Shown: piece by piece, positions 1 to 7,210 of the stretch
Layout of the letters: each line of letters opens with the position of its first letter
How positions within the stretch are numbered: the first letter of the stretch is position 1
DNA from: Clostridiales bacterium UBA929
GTDB taxonomy: Bacteria > Bacillota > Clostridia > Oscillospirales > UBA929
Reading direction: 5' to 3'
Length of the DNA: 10,360 bases
Assembly: GCA_002293625.1 (NCBI GenBank)
Contig: DBDP01000146.1
Coordinates: forward strand, 1 to 10,360
The notes under the pieces: model-generated
The model's input: only the letters and a program-made list of their open reading frames with translations
Databases searched by the model: none
What the model was told of the DNA's origin: nothing
Program-made: the position numbers and the translations under genes

Positions 1-2852
1 GCGCGCTTGACGCTTGCCGCGTCAGCGGCGGAAGCGTCATTGCCACCGGCGCGTCCACTTTCTCGGGGTACACGGGCGCGCACGCCGGCGGCGTGGTAGG
101 CTACGGCAACGGAAGCGCGATCACCGCCGCCGTCGTTATCGGCGTAAAAATAGAGAGCAGGACAAGCGGCTATGTCGGCGGGGTAGCGGGACGCTTGGAC
201 AATGTGAAGGCCACCGTCACCGGTGCCGAAGTCAGCGGGAACACCGACATCGACGGTGCGGGAAGCTATGTCGGCGGTATTGCGGGAGGAATACACGGAG
301 CGATCAGCGGCGCGGTTATTGAGAGCGTTACGATTGATAACAGCGGCACCGATACCGGCGGCGTGGCCGGGGCGACGCACGGCGTGATCACAGACGCCGA
401 AGTCATGGCGTACATCAACGGCAAAGGCGACCGCGTAGGCGGTGTCGCGGGAGCCAGCAGTACGCGAATTGGCGCTGCCGACGGTTCAAAGATCGCGGTC
501 ATCGGTACGACAATCCAAGGCGGGCGCAACAATGTCGGCGGCGTGGTCGGCTATAACGGCGGAATGGGCATCAGCGGTGCGGATTCCCCGAGGGTTATCA
601 ACGCAATGGTAAGCGACAGTACCGTCACCGCTGCCGGTATTAATGCGGGCGGCATTGCGGGCAATACGGCGGCGCAAGTCACCGGCGCGGTGTTCATTTA
701 TAGCGGCGCGGACATTTCGGTGAGCGGAAGCGGCAATGTCGGCGGTATCACGGGAAACAACGGCGGAATCGTCGATAACGTCCTCTACCTCGCTCTCGCG
801 CCAAAGGACGATTCGGGTATGATCGTACCGATTACGGCGGGCAACACAGGCGGTGTCACAGACGCTTACTACCTTAGCGGTGCCTTTGTCCGCCCGGACG
901 GAGCGGCGGACACTTCGCGCGGCGGCTACAACACAGAAACCCTCGCCGGGGCGGGCAGCCCCCTCGATACATGGCAGTTCTACAGCGAATTTACCGAGCT
1001 GAACCTCGGCGCGGGCTGGAAGCAGTACGCCGGCAGTGAGCTGAAGAGCAAAAACAATGTGGACAGCACCCACGCGGAATATAAAGCTATATACCCTTAC
1101 CCAATTATCAACGCCCTCTCGGCGTATACGCCGGAAAACCCGGACTGGCCGATCGCGCTGCGCTCCCCGCAGGAACTCACCGGAACCGGCTTGTTCTACT
1201 ATGAAATCCACGACGACAATCCGGCGTTTAAGCACAACGACTTCTTCCTCGACCCCGCCTCCGGGAGAATCGCCGAACCCAAGAATGGCGGCGTCGTCAT
1301 CCATGACGGCTACGGAGTGGCGGTTGAGGGGGTTACGCCGGGTACATATACGCTGACAATGGGAAGACAAAGCGTGCATGAGGGGTACTTTTCAAATACG
1401 TATTCCTTTACGGTTGACGGGGAAACGGTAACGGGCACAAGCAGCCCCGCAAACAAAACCGGCGGGAATTTTACCTGCAAGATAAGCAACGGATGTCTGT
1501 ATGTGTATTTCCGAAACAAAACCGTGGAGGAGTTATGCGGGGGCATGTATTTGGACATCAGCTTCAAAAAAGAGGGCGGCACGACCGAGTATGTACCGGC
1601 GGGCAGAAAGTATAATCTCCTTTTCGCCCCCGAAGGCTACACGGAGGACGGTACACCGGACGCGGCGGACGCTGTGAGCGATGATTATTATACGGTGCGC
1701 ACACCGCGTCATATTTCCAACATATTCAATTATTACAACGGCGACAATACGGGCAGTTCCTTTATGGATTCCGAATATCTGCGAACGGCGAATTATACGC
1801 AGCAGCTGCATCTGGATTTCGCGGTATACAACAGGGAACTGGACTGCTCAAGCCCGGCGGCGAATCTCACCGATCCCGTAGTCGGCGATTTCCACCATAA
1901 CGCTGTTATCCAGTATGGCGGCACCTATGACGGAAACGGCAAGGAAATTCGCAATATGAAGCTGCAAAACTCGTCGCGCGTGAACCTTGCACTCTTTGAG
2001 GTTATCGGTCCGGCGGGTATCGTAAAGAACCTCGTCTTGACGGACGCGGTGGTGAACGGGGGCAGCATCGTCGGTACCGTTGCCGGAAAGAATTACGGAA
2101 CGATCAAAGACGTCATCGTCAAAAACGCTGCCGTCAGAGGCGCGGATTCGGTCGGCGGCGTCGCGGGAAGCGGCGAGTTTAACGGTACGTTTATGGGAAC
2201 GATTCAAAACGCGACGGTTCTCGGAGGTTCCGTCAGCTGCGAAAGCTACGCCGCCGGCGGTATCGCGGCGTCGATGAAGAAGATCAGTAACGTCGTCATT
2301 GTCGGCACAATGATTACCGGAAACGGCGCGGGAGGCGTGACGGGGGATGTTTGGAACGCGGGTAACACGATCGACCACGCGCTCTTTATCGCGGACGCGC
2401 CGCCGAACTGGGCTGGCATTGTGCCGTTTGCGGCGAACGGAGCCGTTGACAATACGACCTGCTGGTATCTCAGCGGCGGCGGAAGGAACGCCGGAGTACC
2501 CATTGGCGGCGGCACTGCCAAAACCACAGAGGAAATGAAGACCGTCGCGGACGGCGCGGGCGGCGATGACTGGGACGGATGGACGACCAGCGCATCGTCC
2601 TACCCATATCCGATCCTAGAAGGTACGGACGCGTATTATCCACCCGCAAACTGGGCAGAAGTAACCGACGAGGGGATTTGGCAGACGGTAGTCGCGAAAC
2701 TCGCGCTGCCCGCCCTGCCCTCGCAGGGTGATGTGTCGGCATCGGACAAGCAGGACGCGAACGGCGCAGAACCGCAGGGCGGCGTTACGGCATTCGCACT
2801 GACTCCCGTAACATTTTTGTTCGGGCGGCGTAAGGGCAAACGGGAGATATAA
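1..2852 (+). CDS. GLUG-repeat surface protein, 5'-truncated by window edge
   Basis: The frame is open from base 3, so the GTG at 93 is not a real start and the N-terminus lies outside the window; 949 residues are visible. The protein contains many GLUG-type repeats of the form VGG(I/V)(A/V)G followed by a short Gly/Asn-rich turn and a valine-rich strand. About seven fall in bases 80-780 and about four in 2060-2350. Such repeats are expected to form a right-handed beta-helix or solenoid on secreted proteins. A non-repeat region (about 1150-1960) separates the blocks. It includes a YYTVRTPRHI segment and a GTYDGNGKEI segment of the kind that usually precedes GLUG repeats. The C-terminus has a short hydrophobic stretch followed by RRKGKR, resembling a weak membrane stop, but no LPXTG or NPKTG motif is visible. 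The role is probably adhesion or glycan contact at the cell surface; this is inference, and no catalytic motif was recognised. The stop is TAA at 2850-2852. Confidence 0.85.
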   Translation, partial: ALDACRVSGGSVIATGASTFSGYTGAHAGGVVGYGNGSAITAAVVIGVKIESRTSGYVGGVAGRLDNVKATVTGAEVSGNTDIDGAGSYVGGIAGGIHGAISGAVIESVTIDNSGTDTGGVAGATHGVITDAEVMAYINGKGDRVGGVAGASSTRIGAADGSKIAVIGTTIQGGRNNVGGVVGYNGGMGISGADSPRVINAMVSDSTVTAAGINAGGIAGNTAAQVTGAVFIYSGADISVSGSGNVGGITGNNGGIVDNVLYLALAPKDDSGMIVPITAGNTGGVTDAYYLSGAFVRPDGAADTSRGGYNTETLAGAGSPLDTWQFYSEFTELNLGAGWKQYAGSELKSKNNVDSTHAEYKAIYPYPIINALSAYTPENPDWPIALRSPQELTGTGLFYYEIHDDNPAFKHNDFFLDPASGRIAEPKNGGVVIHDGYGVAVEGVTPGTYTLTMGRQSVHEGYFSNTYSFTVDGETVTGTSSPANKTGGNFTCKISNGCLYVYFRNKTVEELCGGMYLDISFKKEGGTTEYVPAGRKYNLLFAPEGYTEDGTPDAADAVSDDYYTVRTPRHISNIFNYYNGDNTGSSFMDSEYLRTANYTQQLHLDFAVYNRELDCSSPAANLTDPVVGDFHHNAVIQYGGTYDGNGKEIRNMKLQNSSRVNLALFEVIGPAGIVKNLVLTDAVVNGGSIVGTVAGKNYGTIKDVIVKNAAVRGADSVGGVAGSGEFNGTFMGTIQNATVLGGSVSCESYAAGGIAASMKKISNVVIVGTMITGNGAGGVTGDVWNAGNTIDHALFIADAPPNWAGIVPFAANGAVDNTTCWYLSGGGRNAGVPIGGGTAKTTEEMKTVADGAGGDDWDGWTTSASSYPYPILEGTDAYYPPANWAEVTDEGIWQTVVAKLALPALPSQGDVSASDKQDANGAEPQGGVTAFALTPVTFLFGRRKGKREI
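735..1151 (+). repeat. Module copy A: last GLUG repeat plus YLSG / YPYPI tail
   Basis: Within the large surface protein this segment starts at NVGGITGNNGG and runs through a valine/leucine strand, an alanine-proline turn (LALAP), a YYLSG motif, a Thr-rich linker and YPYPIINALSAY, ending at DWP. The same order of motifs recurs in copy B, so the protein appears to contain an internally duplicated module. The similarity is seen at protein level; the DNA has diverged. Confidence 0.7.
2328..2654 (+). repeat. Module copy B: last GLUG repeat plus YLSG / YPYPI tail
   Basis: This is the second copy of the module in the large surface protein. It starts at AGGVTGDVWN, passes through an IADAPP turn, WYLSG and a Thr-rich linker, and reaches YPYPILEGTDAYYPPANW. 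It matches copy A in motif order and spacing and is shorter by about 30 codons. After it only a linker and the weak C-terminal hydrophobic segment remain. Confidence 0.7.
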
Positions 2853-2861
2853 GCGAAGCGG

Positions 2862-2874
2862 GCAATTTTCAACA
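2862..2874 (+). repeat. 13-bp inverted repeat, left arm (flanks pgmB)
   Basis: GCAATTTTCAACA is the exact reverse complement of bases 3560-3572. The two arms lie just outside the beta-phosphoglucomutase gene, here between the surface-protein stop and the pgmB ribosome binding site. Identity ends sharply on both sides. No transposase or target duplication is visible, so the meaning is unknown. Confidence 0.6.
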
Positions 2875-2905
2875 TACCAATATAAAACAAGAAGGAGCAA
2901 ACAGT

Positions 2906-3553
2906 ATGTCAAACCAAATCCGCGCGATTATTTTCGATTTGGACGGCGTCATCGTCCATACCGACAGGTATCATTATCAGGCTTGGAAAGCGCTGGCCGA
3001 CCGCTTGGGGATTCATTTTGACGAAAGCATCAACAACCGCCTGCGCGGCGTTTCCCGGCTTGAAAGCCTGAGCATTATTTTGGAGGGCAACGAGCTTTCC
3101 GCGTTGCCGCCCGGCGAAAAAACGGCGCTTGCCACCGAGAAGAACGAGACGTACAAGCAGCTTCTGCAGGCTATGACGCCCGCCGACCTGTCCGGCGAGG
3201 TAAAAGAAACGCTCGATGCGCTCCGGCAGCGGGGATACCGTCTCGCAATCGGCTCGTCCAGCCGCAATGCCCGCTTAATTCTTGACAAGATCGGGCTGGA
3301 TGGCTTCTTTGACGAGATTTCCGACGGGAACAACATTGAAAACTCCAAACCGGATCCCGAGGTATTCCTCAAGGCGGCGGAGTTTTTGAAAATATCGCCG
3401 GAGGCTTGCGCCGTCGTGGAGGACGCCGACGCCGGGGTTGAAGCGGCGCACCGCGCCGGAATGAAAGCGGCCGCGATGGGCGACGCCGTTCGTTACGGTC
3501 ACGGTGACTGGAACCTGCAAACGTTTCGTGATTTGCTGTCGCTGTTCCCATAA
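2906..3553 (+). CDS. pgmB: Beta-phosphoglucomutase, HAD superfamily
   Basis: A cytoplasmic enzyme that interconverts beta-glucose 1-phosphate and glucose 6-phosphate through an aspartyl-phosphate. The 215-residue length is normal for the family. HAD motif I is DLDGV, with nucleophile D11 and acid/base D13. Cap-domain markers follow: H23 in a YHYQAW context and R52 in RGVSR, both typical of beta-PGM rather than other HAD phosphatases. Motif II is GSSS (117-119), motif III is K148 in SKPDPEVF, and motif IV is E172/D173 in VVEDADAGVEAA. The ATG at 2906 has AAGGAG at 2892-2897 with 8-nt spacing. It begins 53 bp after the surface-protein stop with no clear promoter, so it may be co-transcribed. 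A GH65 phosphorylase gene, which makes its substrate, lies at the right end of the window. Family and function are very likely; kinetic specificity is not tested. Confidence 0.93.
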   Translation: MSNQIRAIIFDLDGVIVHTDRYHYQAWKALADRLGIHFDESINNRLRGVSRLESLSIILEGNELSALPPGEKTALATEKNETYKQLLQAMTPADLSGEVKETLDALRQRGYRLAIGSSSRNARLILDKIGLDGFFDEISDGNNIENSKPDPEVFLKAAEFLKISPEACAVVEDADAGVEAAHRAGMKAAAMGDAVRYGHGDWNLQTFRDLLSLFP

Positions 3554-3559
3554 TCGAAG

Positions 3560-3572
3560 TGTTGAAAATTGC
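3560..3572 (+). repeat. 13-bp inverted repeat, right arm (flanks pgmB)
   Basis: TGTTGAAAATTGC is the exact reverse complement of 2862-2874. It begins six bases after the pgmB stop codon. A diverged relative (AATTGTCAACTTCG) lies at 4731-4743 upstream of the LacI gene, so this may be a small intergenic repeat of the genome. Confidence 0.6.
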
Positions 3573-3574
3573 AT

Positions 3575-3593
3575 GTTCGCCTGCAAGGCGAAC
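3575..3593 (+). terminator. Short hairpin after pgmB
   Basis: A 7-bp perfect stem (GTTCGCC/GGCGAAC) closes a 5-nt loop (TGCAA). No run of T follows, so it is at best a weak terminator or an mRNA 3'-end stabiliser for pgmB. Confidence 0.4.
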
Positions 3594-3607
3594 GAGTGAA
3601 GCGCAGA

Positions 3608-3635
3608 CATGGCGTGACGAAACCGTCACGCCATG
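3608..3635. terminator. Convergent-gene hairpin between pgmB and lacI-type gene
   Basis: A perfect 12-bp stem (CATGGCGTGACG/CGTCACGCCATG) with a 4-nt loop sits in the 92-bp gap between the convergent pgmB and LacI-family genes, 10 bases beyond the LacI gene stop. A bidirectional terminator is expected here. Neither side has a clear T tract, so the terminator function is inferred from position and stem strength. Confidence 0.6.
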
Positions 3636-3645
3636 CTCACATTAT

Positions 3646-4653
3646 CTATATTGTACGTACACTTTCCCGTTCCACCAAACGAACCGGCAGGACAATTTTT
3701 CGTTCGCGGATGGGTTTGCCCGTCAATTGGGCAAGCATCAGCTCGATGGCGACGATACCCTTTTCCGCCGCGTCCTGATGAACCGTAGTCAGACGCGGAT
3801 ATGTAATCTGGCTGAGGTAACTGTCGTCAAACCCCACGATGGATTTCTCTTCGGGAATGCTTACCCCCGCTTCGCGTAAGCCGGACATAATCCCGGCCGC
3901 CAAAATATCGGCGGTGGAAAAAATAGCCGTGATGTCCTTCCTTTTGCTAAGTAAATGTCCGAGACGAATCCCTTCGCCGATCGAGATCTCCTGCTCAAAC
4001 ACCATCTCGGGATTAAAGGGTACGCCAAACTCCTGAAGCGCCTGTAAATAACCCAGCATACGGTGCGACACCACCCCGCCCCTGCGCATGAAAGGCGACG
4101 TGAAGGCGATGACGCGGTGTCCCCGCTCCAAGAGATGACGCGTTGCGAGATATGCGCCTTTTTTATCCTCCAGCCCAACGTTGCAGACGTCCGGCTTGTC
4201 GATGTAGCTGTCGATCAGCACAAAAGGCGTTTTCATCGCGTATACGTACTCAAAAAACTCGTCTTGAAACAAACCGGTAAAAATCATTCCGGCGAGGTTC
4301 CAGTTTCTGCGTATCTCCTCAAGCCCGCGCGTATCCTCCACCGTACGCACCATAAGGAAAAATTCCCGTTCGCGTACCCGATCCTCAATACTGCCCATAA
4401 AGGTGTTGTGAAACGGGTCGGCCATAAAGCCGCCGCTGACCCGGTAGACCAAATGGTTGATAATTCCGATGATGGGCGACACGTTTTTCGCGAGTGTACG
4501 CGCCGTCATGCTGGGAATATAGTTTTCGCGGGCGATGATGGCTTGTATCCTCGAAACCATCTCCGGCGAAGCTCGGTTTTTCTTATTATTGATTACGTTG
4601 GAGACGGTGGTGGCGCTCACTCCCGCCTCGCGCGCTATATCTTTCAGCGTCAT
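3646..4653 (-). CDS. LacI-family transcriptional regulator
   Basis: Full-length 335-residue regulator. Residues 1-22 (MTLKDIAREAGVSATTVSNV) form the LacI helix-turn-helix, followed by the linker and hinge helix (ARENYIPSMTARTLAKN, about 41-57) that inserts into the centre of a palindromic operator. The rest is a periplasmic-binding-protein-like effector domain: IIGIINHLV start, DSYIDKPDV, HLLERGHRVIAF, IFSTADILAAGIM, VGFDDS and TTVHQDAAEKG are all typical. The ATG at 4653-4651 has AGGAGG seven bases upstream. It has its own consensus promoter and lies downstream of the CBM32 and GH28-like genes on the same strand, separated by a hairpin. The effector is probably a sugar, but which one is unknown. 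Likely targets are the two matched sites at 7018-7033 and 7211-7226. No copy of that site is seen in its own promoter, so autoregulation is not supported. Confidence 0.93.
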   Translation of the reverse strand: MTLKDIAREAGVSATTVSNVINNKKNRASPEMVSRIQAIIARENYIPSMTARTLAKNVSPIIGIINHLVYRVSGGFMADPFHNTFMGSIEDRVREREFFLMVRTVEDTRGLEEIRRNWNLAGMIFTGLFQDEFFEYVYAMKTPFVLIDSYIDKPDVCNVGLEDKKGAYLATRHLLERGHRVIAFTSPFMRRGGVVSHRMLGYLQALQEFGVPFNPEMVFEQEISIGEGIRLGHLLSKRKDITAIFSTADILAAGIMSGLREAGVSIPEEKSIVGFDDSYLSQITYPRLTTVHQDAAEKGIVAIELMLAQLTGKPIRERKIVLPVRLVERESVRTI

Positions 4654-4709
4654 TGTTATGTCCTCCTAAACTGATTGTCGTGCGGAACTGATTATTTATG
4701 GCAATTTTG

Positions 4710-4738
4710 ATTATACTGCTTGTACACACAATTGTCAA
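4710..4738 (-). promoter_or_regulatory. Sigma-A promoter of the LacI-family gene
   Basis: On the - strand, TTGACA (4738-4733), a 17-bp spacer and TATAAT (4715-4710) form a perfect consensus promoter. The predicted start, near 4703, gives a leader of about 50 nt before the ATG at 4653. The leader carries two direct copies of AACTGATT (plus-strand reading) at 4669-4676 and 4686-4693, 17 bp apart, whose role is unknown. Confidence 0.85.
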
Positions 4739-4742
4739 CTTC

Positions 4743-4776
4743 GTATGCGCCCCCCGCCTGCGGCGGGGGCGCATAC
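4743..4776 (-). terminator. GC-rich hairpin ending the GH28/CBM32 operon
   Basis: A stem of about 15 bp with one bulged C and a 3-nt loop lies 18 bases past the CBM32 gene stop. Its distal edge is only five bases from the -35 box of the LacI gene promoter. Only weak T enrichment follows on the - strand, so termination may be leaky and some LacI mRNA could come from read-through. Confidence 0.65.
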
Positions 4777-4793
4777 AGGCGCTTCGCTAACTT

Positions 4794-5435
4794 TTATTCA
4801 AAAATTAGAATCTCTCCGGCTTGAGCGCCGACCGCCCCGGTATTGGCGGAGAATACCAAGCGCACATACCGCGCCTCCGCGGCAGGGAAATCGACGCGGA
4901 CGGCGTTACCCGTCGCCGGGTCAAAGGCATAAACCGTTTCGGGGACGATGCTGTCAAAGGTCACGCCGTCTGTGCTGCCGAAGATTTCAAACGTCTGCTC
5001 ACGCGCCGACCATATCTCGGCGGGGTTCAGCCGTATCGCGACCGTCTTGACGGCATGCGTATCCGCCAGATCAATGGTAAACTCGGCAGGGTATCCGGCA
5101 CTCTCCCAATAGGTGAGCGGGTCGCCGTCCACGGCGTTCTGCGCGATGTAAACATCCGTCACCGCGCCGGAATCAAACGACTTTCCCTCCGCCAAGTTGG
5201 GGGTTTCGGGCATTTTGACGACCACCGCTTCGGGGATTTCAAATCCCGGGGGGATTCCGATTTCGCTTTGCTCGGGAGCGGCGACTATCGTTAGGTCGGG
5301 CGAAGGGGCTACGGTAACTTTAACGGGGACTTTCACCGGGTCGGGTACGGGCGGCTCCTGAAAGAACGCGATTCCCGCCGCGACTGCCGACGCCGCAATA
5401 ACGGCGCAGAAGACGATGATTAACTTTTTATGCAT
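4794..5435 (-). CDS. Membrane-tethered discoidin (F5/8 type C, CBM32-like) protein
   Basis: A 213-residue protein. Residues 4-25 form a hydrophobic segment (LIIVFCAVIAASAVAAGIAF) after MHKK, either a signal anchor or a signal peptide, so the body is expected outside the membrane. Residues 26-77 are a Pro/Val-rich linker. Residues 78-213 form one F5/8 type C/CBM32 jelly-roll, with NLAEGK at the start, NAVDGDPLTYWES (calcium-site and strand region), the FTIDLADTHAVKTVAIRL strand, EIFGSTDGVTFD and RYVRLVFSAN. It has no catalytic domain and is probably a sugar-binding accessory module. The ATG at 5435 lies 9 bp after the GH28-like gene stop, and its GAGGTG ribosome binding site (5446-5441) overlaps that stop, so the two genes are very likely translationally coupled. 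The ligand is unknown; galactose-type or uronic sugars are common for the family. Confidence 0.85.
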   Translation of the reverse strand: MHKKLIIVFCAVIAASAVAAGIAFFQEPPVPDPVKVPVKVTVAPSPDLTIVAAPEQSEIGIPPGFEIPEAVVVKMPETPNLAEGKSFDSGAVTDVYIAQNAVDGDPLTYWESAGYPAEFTIDLADTHAVKTVAIRLNPAEIWSAREQTFEIFGSTDGVTFDSIVPETVYAFDPATGNAVRVDFPAAEARYVRLVFSANTGAVGAQAGEILIFE

Positions 5436-5444
5436 ATCGTCACC

Positions 5445-6989
5445 TCATTCAATTGTGATATCGGAGCAAAAATCTTCGACGCGTGCATTAAACGCCTCTA
5501 AATCGCCGATTTTCTCCCCGCAGACCGTGACGTTGCGTATCGTCACGTCCTTGATCTGATGATCCTCGTCGGCTCCGGCGAAACGCGTCGCGGGGACGCG
5601 TCCGTCCGCTGTGTTCAGCACGGTCAGCCCATCGATAACGACACCCTCGGTAATGCCGTATTGATCGCTGACGGCTGACCAACCGGATTTCGCCAGCGTC
5701 ATCTCGATCAGCTCGTTGTTCCTGCCGTTATCCCCTTGCATTAAGGCGTTCTCCACGACGATGTTCTGATAGAGGATGTCGTGGACGTAGGCGTTATCGC
5801 TGTTGTGGATGGAAATCACCGGCTTATGGAAGTTATACAGCACGGTGATGTCTTTGAACGTGATGTTTGAAATTTCGGGTTCGGGCATTCTGCCTTTGTT
5901 CGTTTCATAGCCGATCTCCATCGACTGCGCGAGGTCTGTCCAAATCTGGATGTTCTCGAAGGTGATGTCTGCGCTGCTGGTCTGGGTGTAGTTTTTAATC
6001 ACCAGCGTATCGTCCCACGAACGGGCGAAACTGTCGCGCACGTGGAAATTGTTGCACGACTGGAAGGTAAAGCCGTCGCCGTTTTGGCGGCCGGAGATGA
6101 TCTTGATATTGGATATATCCGCGTTCTCGCTGGTGTTCGCGTTGAAATTCCAGCAGTTGGAGTTGATGAAGGTAATGCCCTCGGCCTTGATGTTTTTGCA
6201 GTTGATGAAATCCAGCGGTACTCTGGCGCTGCCGGTGTGAACCCATGAATCGTAGCCGCTTCCGGCGTCGATAATCCCGCGACCGCGCACCGTAACGTTG
6301 ACGGCGTTGTTGGCGATGACCGGCGCGCGCAGGATCGCGCCGCCGGAAATGTAGAGAGTCTGGTCACTTTTAAGCACCAAACTGTCCAGTTCCCATTCGC
6401 CCGGCTCAATGAAGATGACATTCGGATCGTTTTTGTCGGGGATATCGGTTTCAAGGGGGTTCGCGAAGATATGGACGGCTTGCGCCACGCTGTTGTTGAA
6501 CACGACGGTATACTGCCCCGGCTCGGTGACGGTAAACGAGACGATCCCGTCCTCGACCGTCGGGGTAATGCCGCATGAAGCGGGCATGACGACCGCGCTT
6601 TCGACCGGCTTGCGGAGCGTGTGCATTTCAATTTCGACGGTGACCTCACCCTCAAAGTCGAAGTATGTCATGGGGGTGGAGGCAGGCGAGGTATTCTGGT
6701 TCCAGATATGCTCATGGTTTACCTGCGCGTCATAGACATGCAAATTATTGCCGTTGACCGTGATCGTGGCGGCTTCCGATGTCGGCCTTGTTTTCGGTCC
6801 CTCGTAAAGAGTGATTGTCGGCGCGCTTCCTTCTGTCACGTACTCTGGAACCTCCACTTTTTCCAGCTCCGGCGCTTTATGCATCCTCGGGGCTTTGCCA
6901 GGAGCTGCTAACATAAAAACCGCGAACGCCGCGCACAATAGCGCAGCGACGCCCAAGCAGACGACCGGGACTTTTGTTCCTCTTTCCAT
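5445..6989 (-). CDS. Secreted GH28-like right-handed beta-helix glycosidase
   Basis: A 514-residue protein. Residues 8-30 are a hydrophobic signal or anchor segment without a clear lipobox. Residues about 55-178 look like an Ig-like beta-sandwich of the kind found in front of GH28/GH49-type enzymes (TYFDFEGEVTVEIEM, VVFNNS, HIFANPLE). Residues about 185-510 are a parallel beta-helix (TLYISGGAILRAPVI, VRGRGIIDAGSGYDSWV, many VxI/ITF rungs). Candidate catalytic acids are D305 in NGDGF and D326/D327 in SWDD. This 21-residue spacing is that of the three aspartates of GH28 polygalacturonases. The GHG histidine and RIK motif of classic polygalacturonases were not found, so the substrate may not be pectin. 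The ATG at 6989 has AGGAGG at 7004-6999. It is the first gene of an operon with the CBM32 protein. An alternative is a non-GH28 beta-helix family. Confidence 0.78.
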   Translation of the reverse strand: MERGTKVPVVCLGVAALLCAAFAVFMLAAPGKAPRMHKAPELEKVEVPEYVTEGSAPTITLYEGPKTRPTSEAATITVNGNNLHVYDAQVNHEHIWNQNTSPASTPMTYFDFEGEVTVEIEMHTLRKPVESAVVMPASCGITPTVEDGIVSFTVTEPGQYTVVFNNSVAQAVHIFANPLETDIPDKNDPNVIFIEPGEWELDSLVLKSDQTLYISGGAILRAPVIANNAVNVTVRGRGIIDAGSGYDSWVHTGSARVPLDFINCKNIKAEGITFINSNCWNFNANTSENADISNIKIISGRQNGDGFTFQSCNNFHVRDSFARSWDDTLVIKNYTQTSSADITFENIQIWTDLAQSMEIGYETNKGRMPEPEISNITFKDITVLYNFHKPVISIHNSDNAYVHDILYQNIVVENALMQGDNGRNNELIEMTLAKSGWSAVSDQYGITEGVVIDGLTVLNTADGRVPATRFAGADEDHQIKDVTIRNVTVCGEKIGDLEAFNARVEDFCSDITIE

Positions 6990-7017
6990 GCATGAATCCC
7001 TCCTGTATGAAGATGAC

Positions 7018-7033
7018 GGTTGAACGCTAAACC
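7018..7033 (-). promoter_or_regulatory. Candidate LacI-family operator, left copy
   Basis: Read on the - strand this is GGTTTAGCGTTCAACC, an imperfect palindrome (12 of 16 positions symmetric) with the central CG typical of LacI-family operators. It begins 11 bases after the -10 box of the GH28-operon promoter, where a bound repressor would block initiation or early elongation. It matches the site at 7211-7226 at 14 of 16 bases. Confidence 0.7.
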
Positions 7034-7044
7034 GCTTATTTCTT

Positions 7045-7073
7045 AGTATACACCAAATTCCATCCGATTACAA
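7045..7073 (-). promoter_or_regulatory. Promoter of the GH28-like/CBM32 operon
   Basis: On the - strand, TTGTAA (7073-7068), a 17-bp spacer and TATACT (7050-7045) form a good sigma-A promoter. The predicted start is near 7038, giving a leader of about 50 nt before the ATG at 6989. The -35 box is weaker than in the divergent promoter. Confidence 0.7.
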
Positions 7074-7124
7074 GCGGCGGCAGCGAAAAACCCCGCAAAA
7101 ACTTTTCCAGCAGAAGTTTGCCAA

Positions 7125-7140
7125 GATTTTTATAAAAATC
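7125..7140. repeat. Perfect 16-bp AT-rich palindrome in the divergent region
   Basis: GATTTTTATAAAAATC is exactly self-complementary and sits between the two -35 boxes, 52 bp from the leftward one and 34 bp from the rightward one. It could be a binding site for a second regulator or an UP-like AT element. Without further copies this cannot be decided. Confidence 0.5.
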
Positions 7141-7173
7141 GCAGTATAAGAAAAAATAAATCCAAAAGAGCGC

Positions 7174-7202
7174 TTGACATCGCTTGCAGGGTCTGTTATA
7201 CT
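7174..7202 (+). promoter_or_regulatory. Promoter of the anchored surface protein gene
   Basis: TTGACA (7174-7179), a 17-bp spacer and TATACT (7197-7202) form a near-perfect sigma-A promoter. The predicted start at about 7209 gives a leader of about 90 nt before the ATG at 7300. The high match suggests strong expression when not repressed. Confidence 0.85.
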
Positions 7203-7210
7203 GCAAGTGA

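Noticed and set aside
80..780. Tandem GGCGG-rich DNA repeats, considered as a CRISPR array or non-coding repeat
   Set aside because: The repeats are in frame, irregular in length and encode GLUG motifs; there are no constant repeats with unique spacers.
486..1379. Long open frame of 297 codons on the - strand inside the surface protein gene
   Set aside because: It is antisense to a clear repeat protein, has Arg/Val-rich composition typical of a shadow frame in GC-rich DNA, and has no recognisable domain.
1848..2378. Open frame of 176 codons on the - strand
   Set aside because: Shadow of the second GLUG block, with no family features and no convincing ribosome binding site.
4063..4674. Open frame of 203 codons on the + strand opposite the LacI-family gene
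   Set aside because: The opposite strand encodes a complete, well-conserved LacI-family regulator with promoter and ribosome binding site, so this frame is a shadow.
5999..6655. Open frame of 218 codons on the - strand overlapping the GH28-like gene
   Set aside because: A Ser/Arg/Pro-rich alternative frame inside a clear beta-helix gene; no sign of a real protein.
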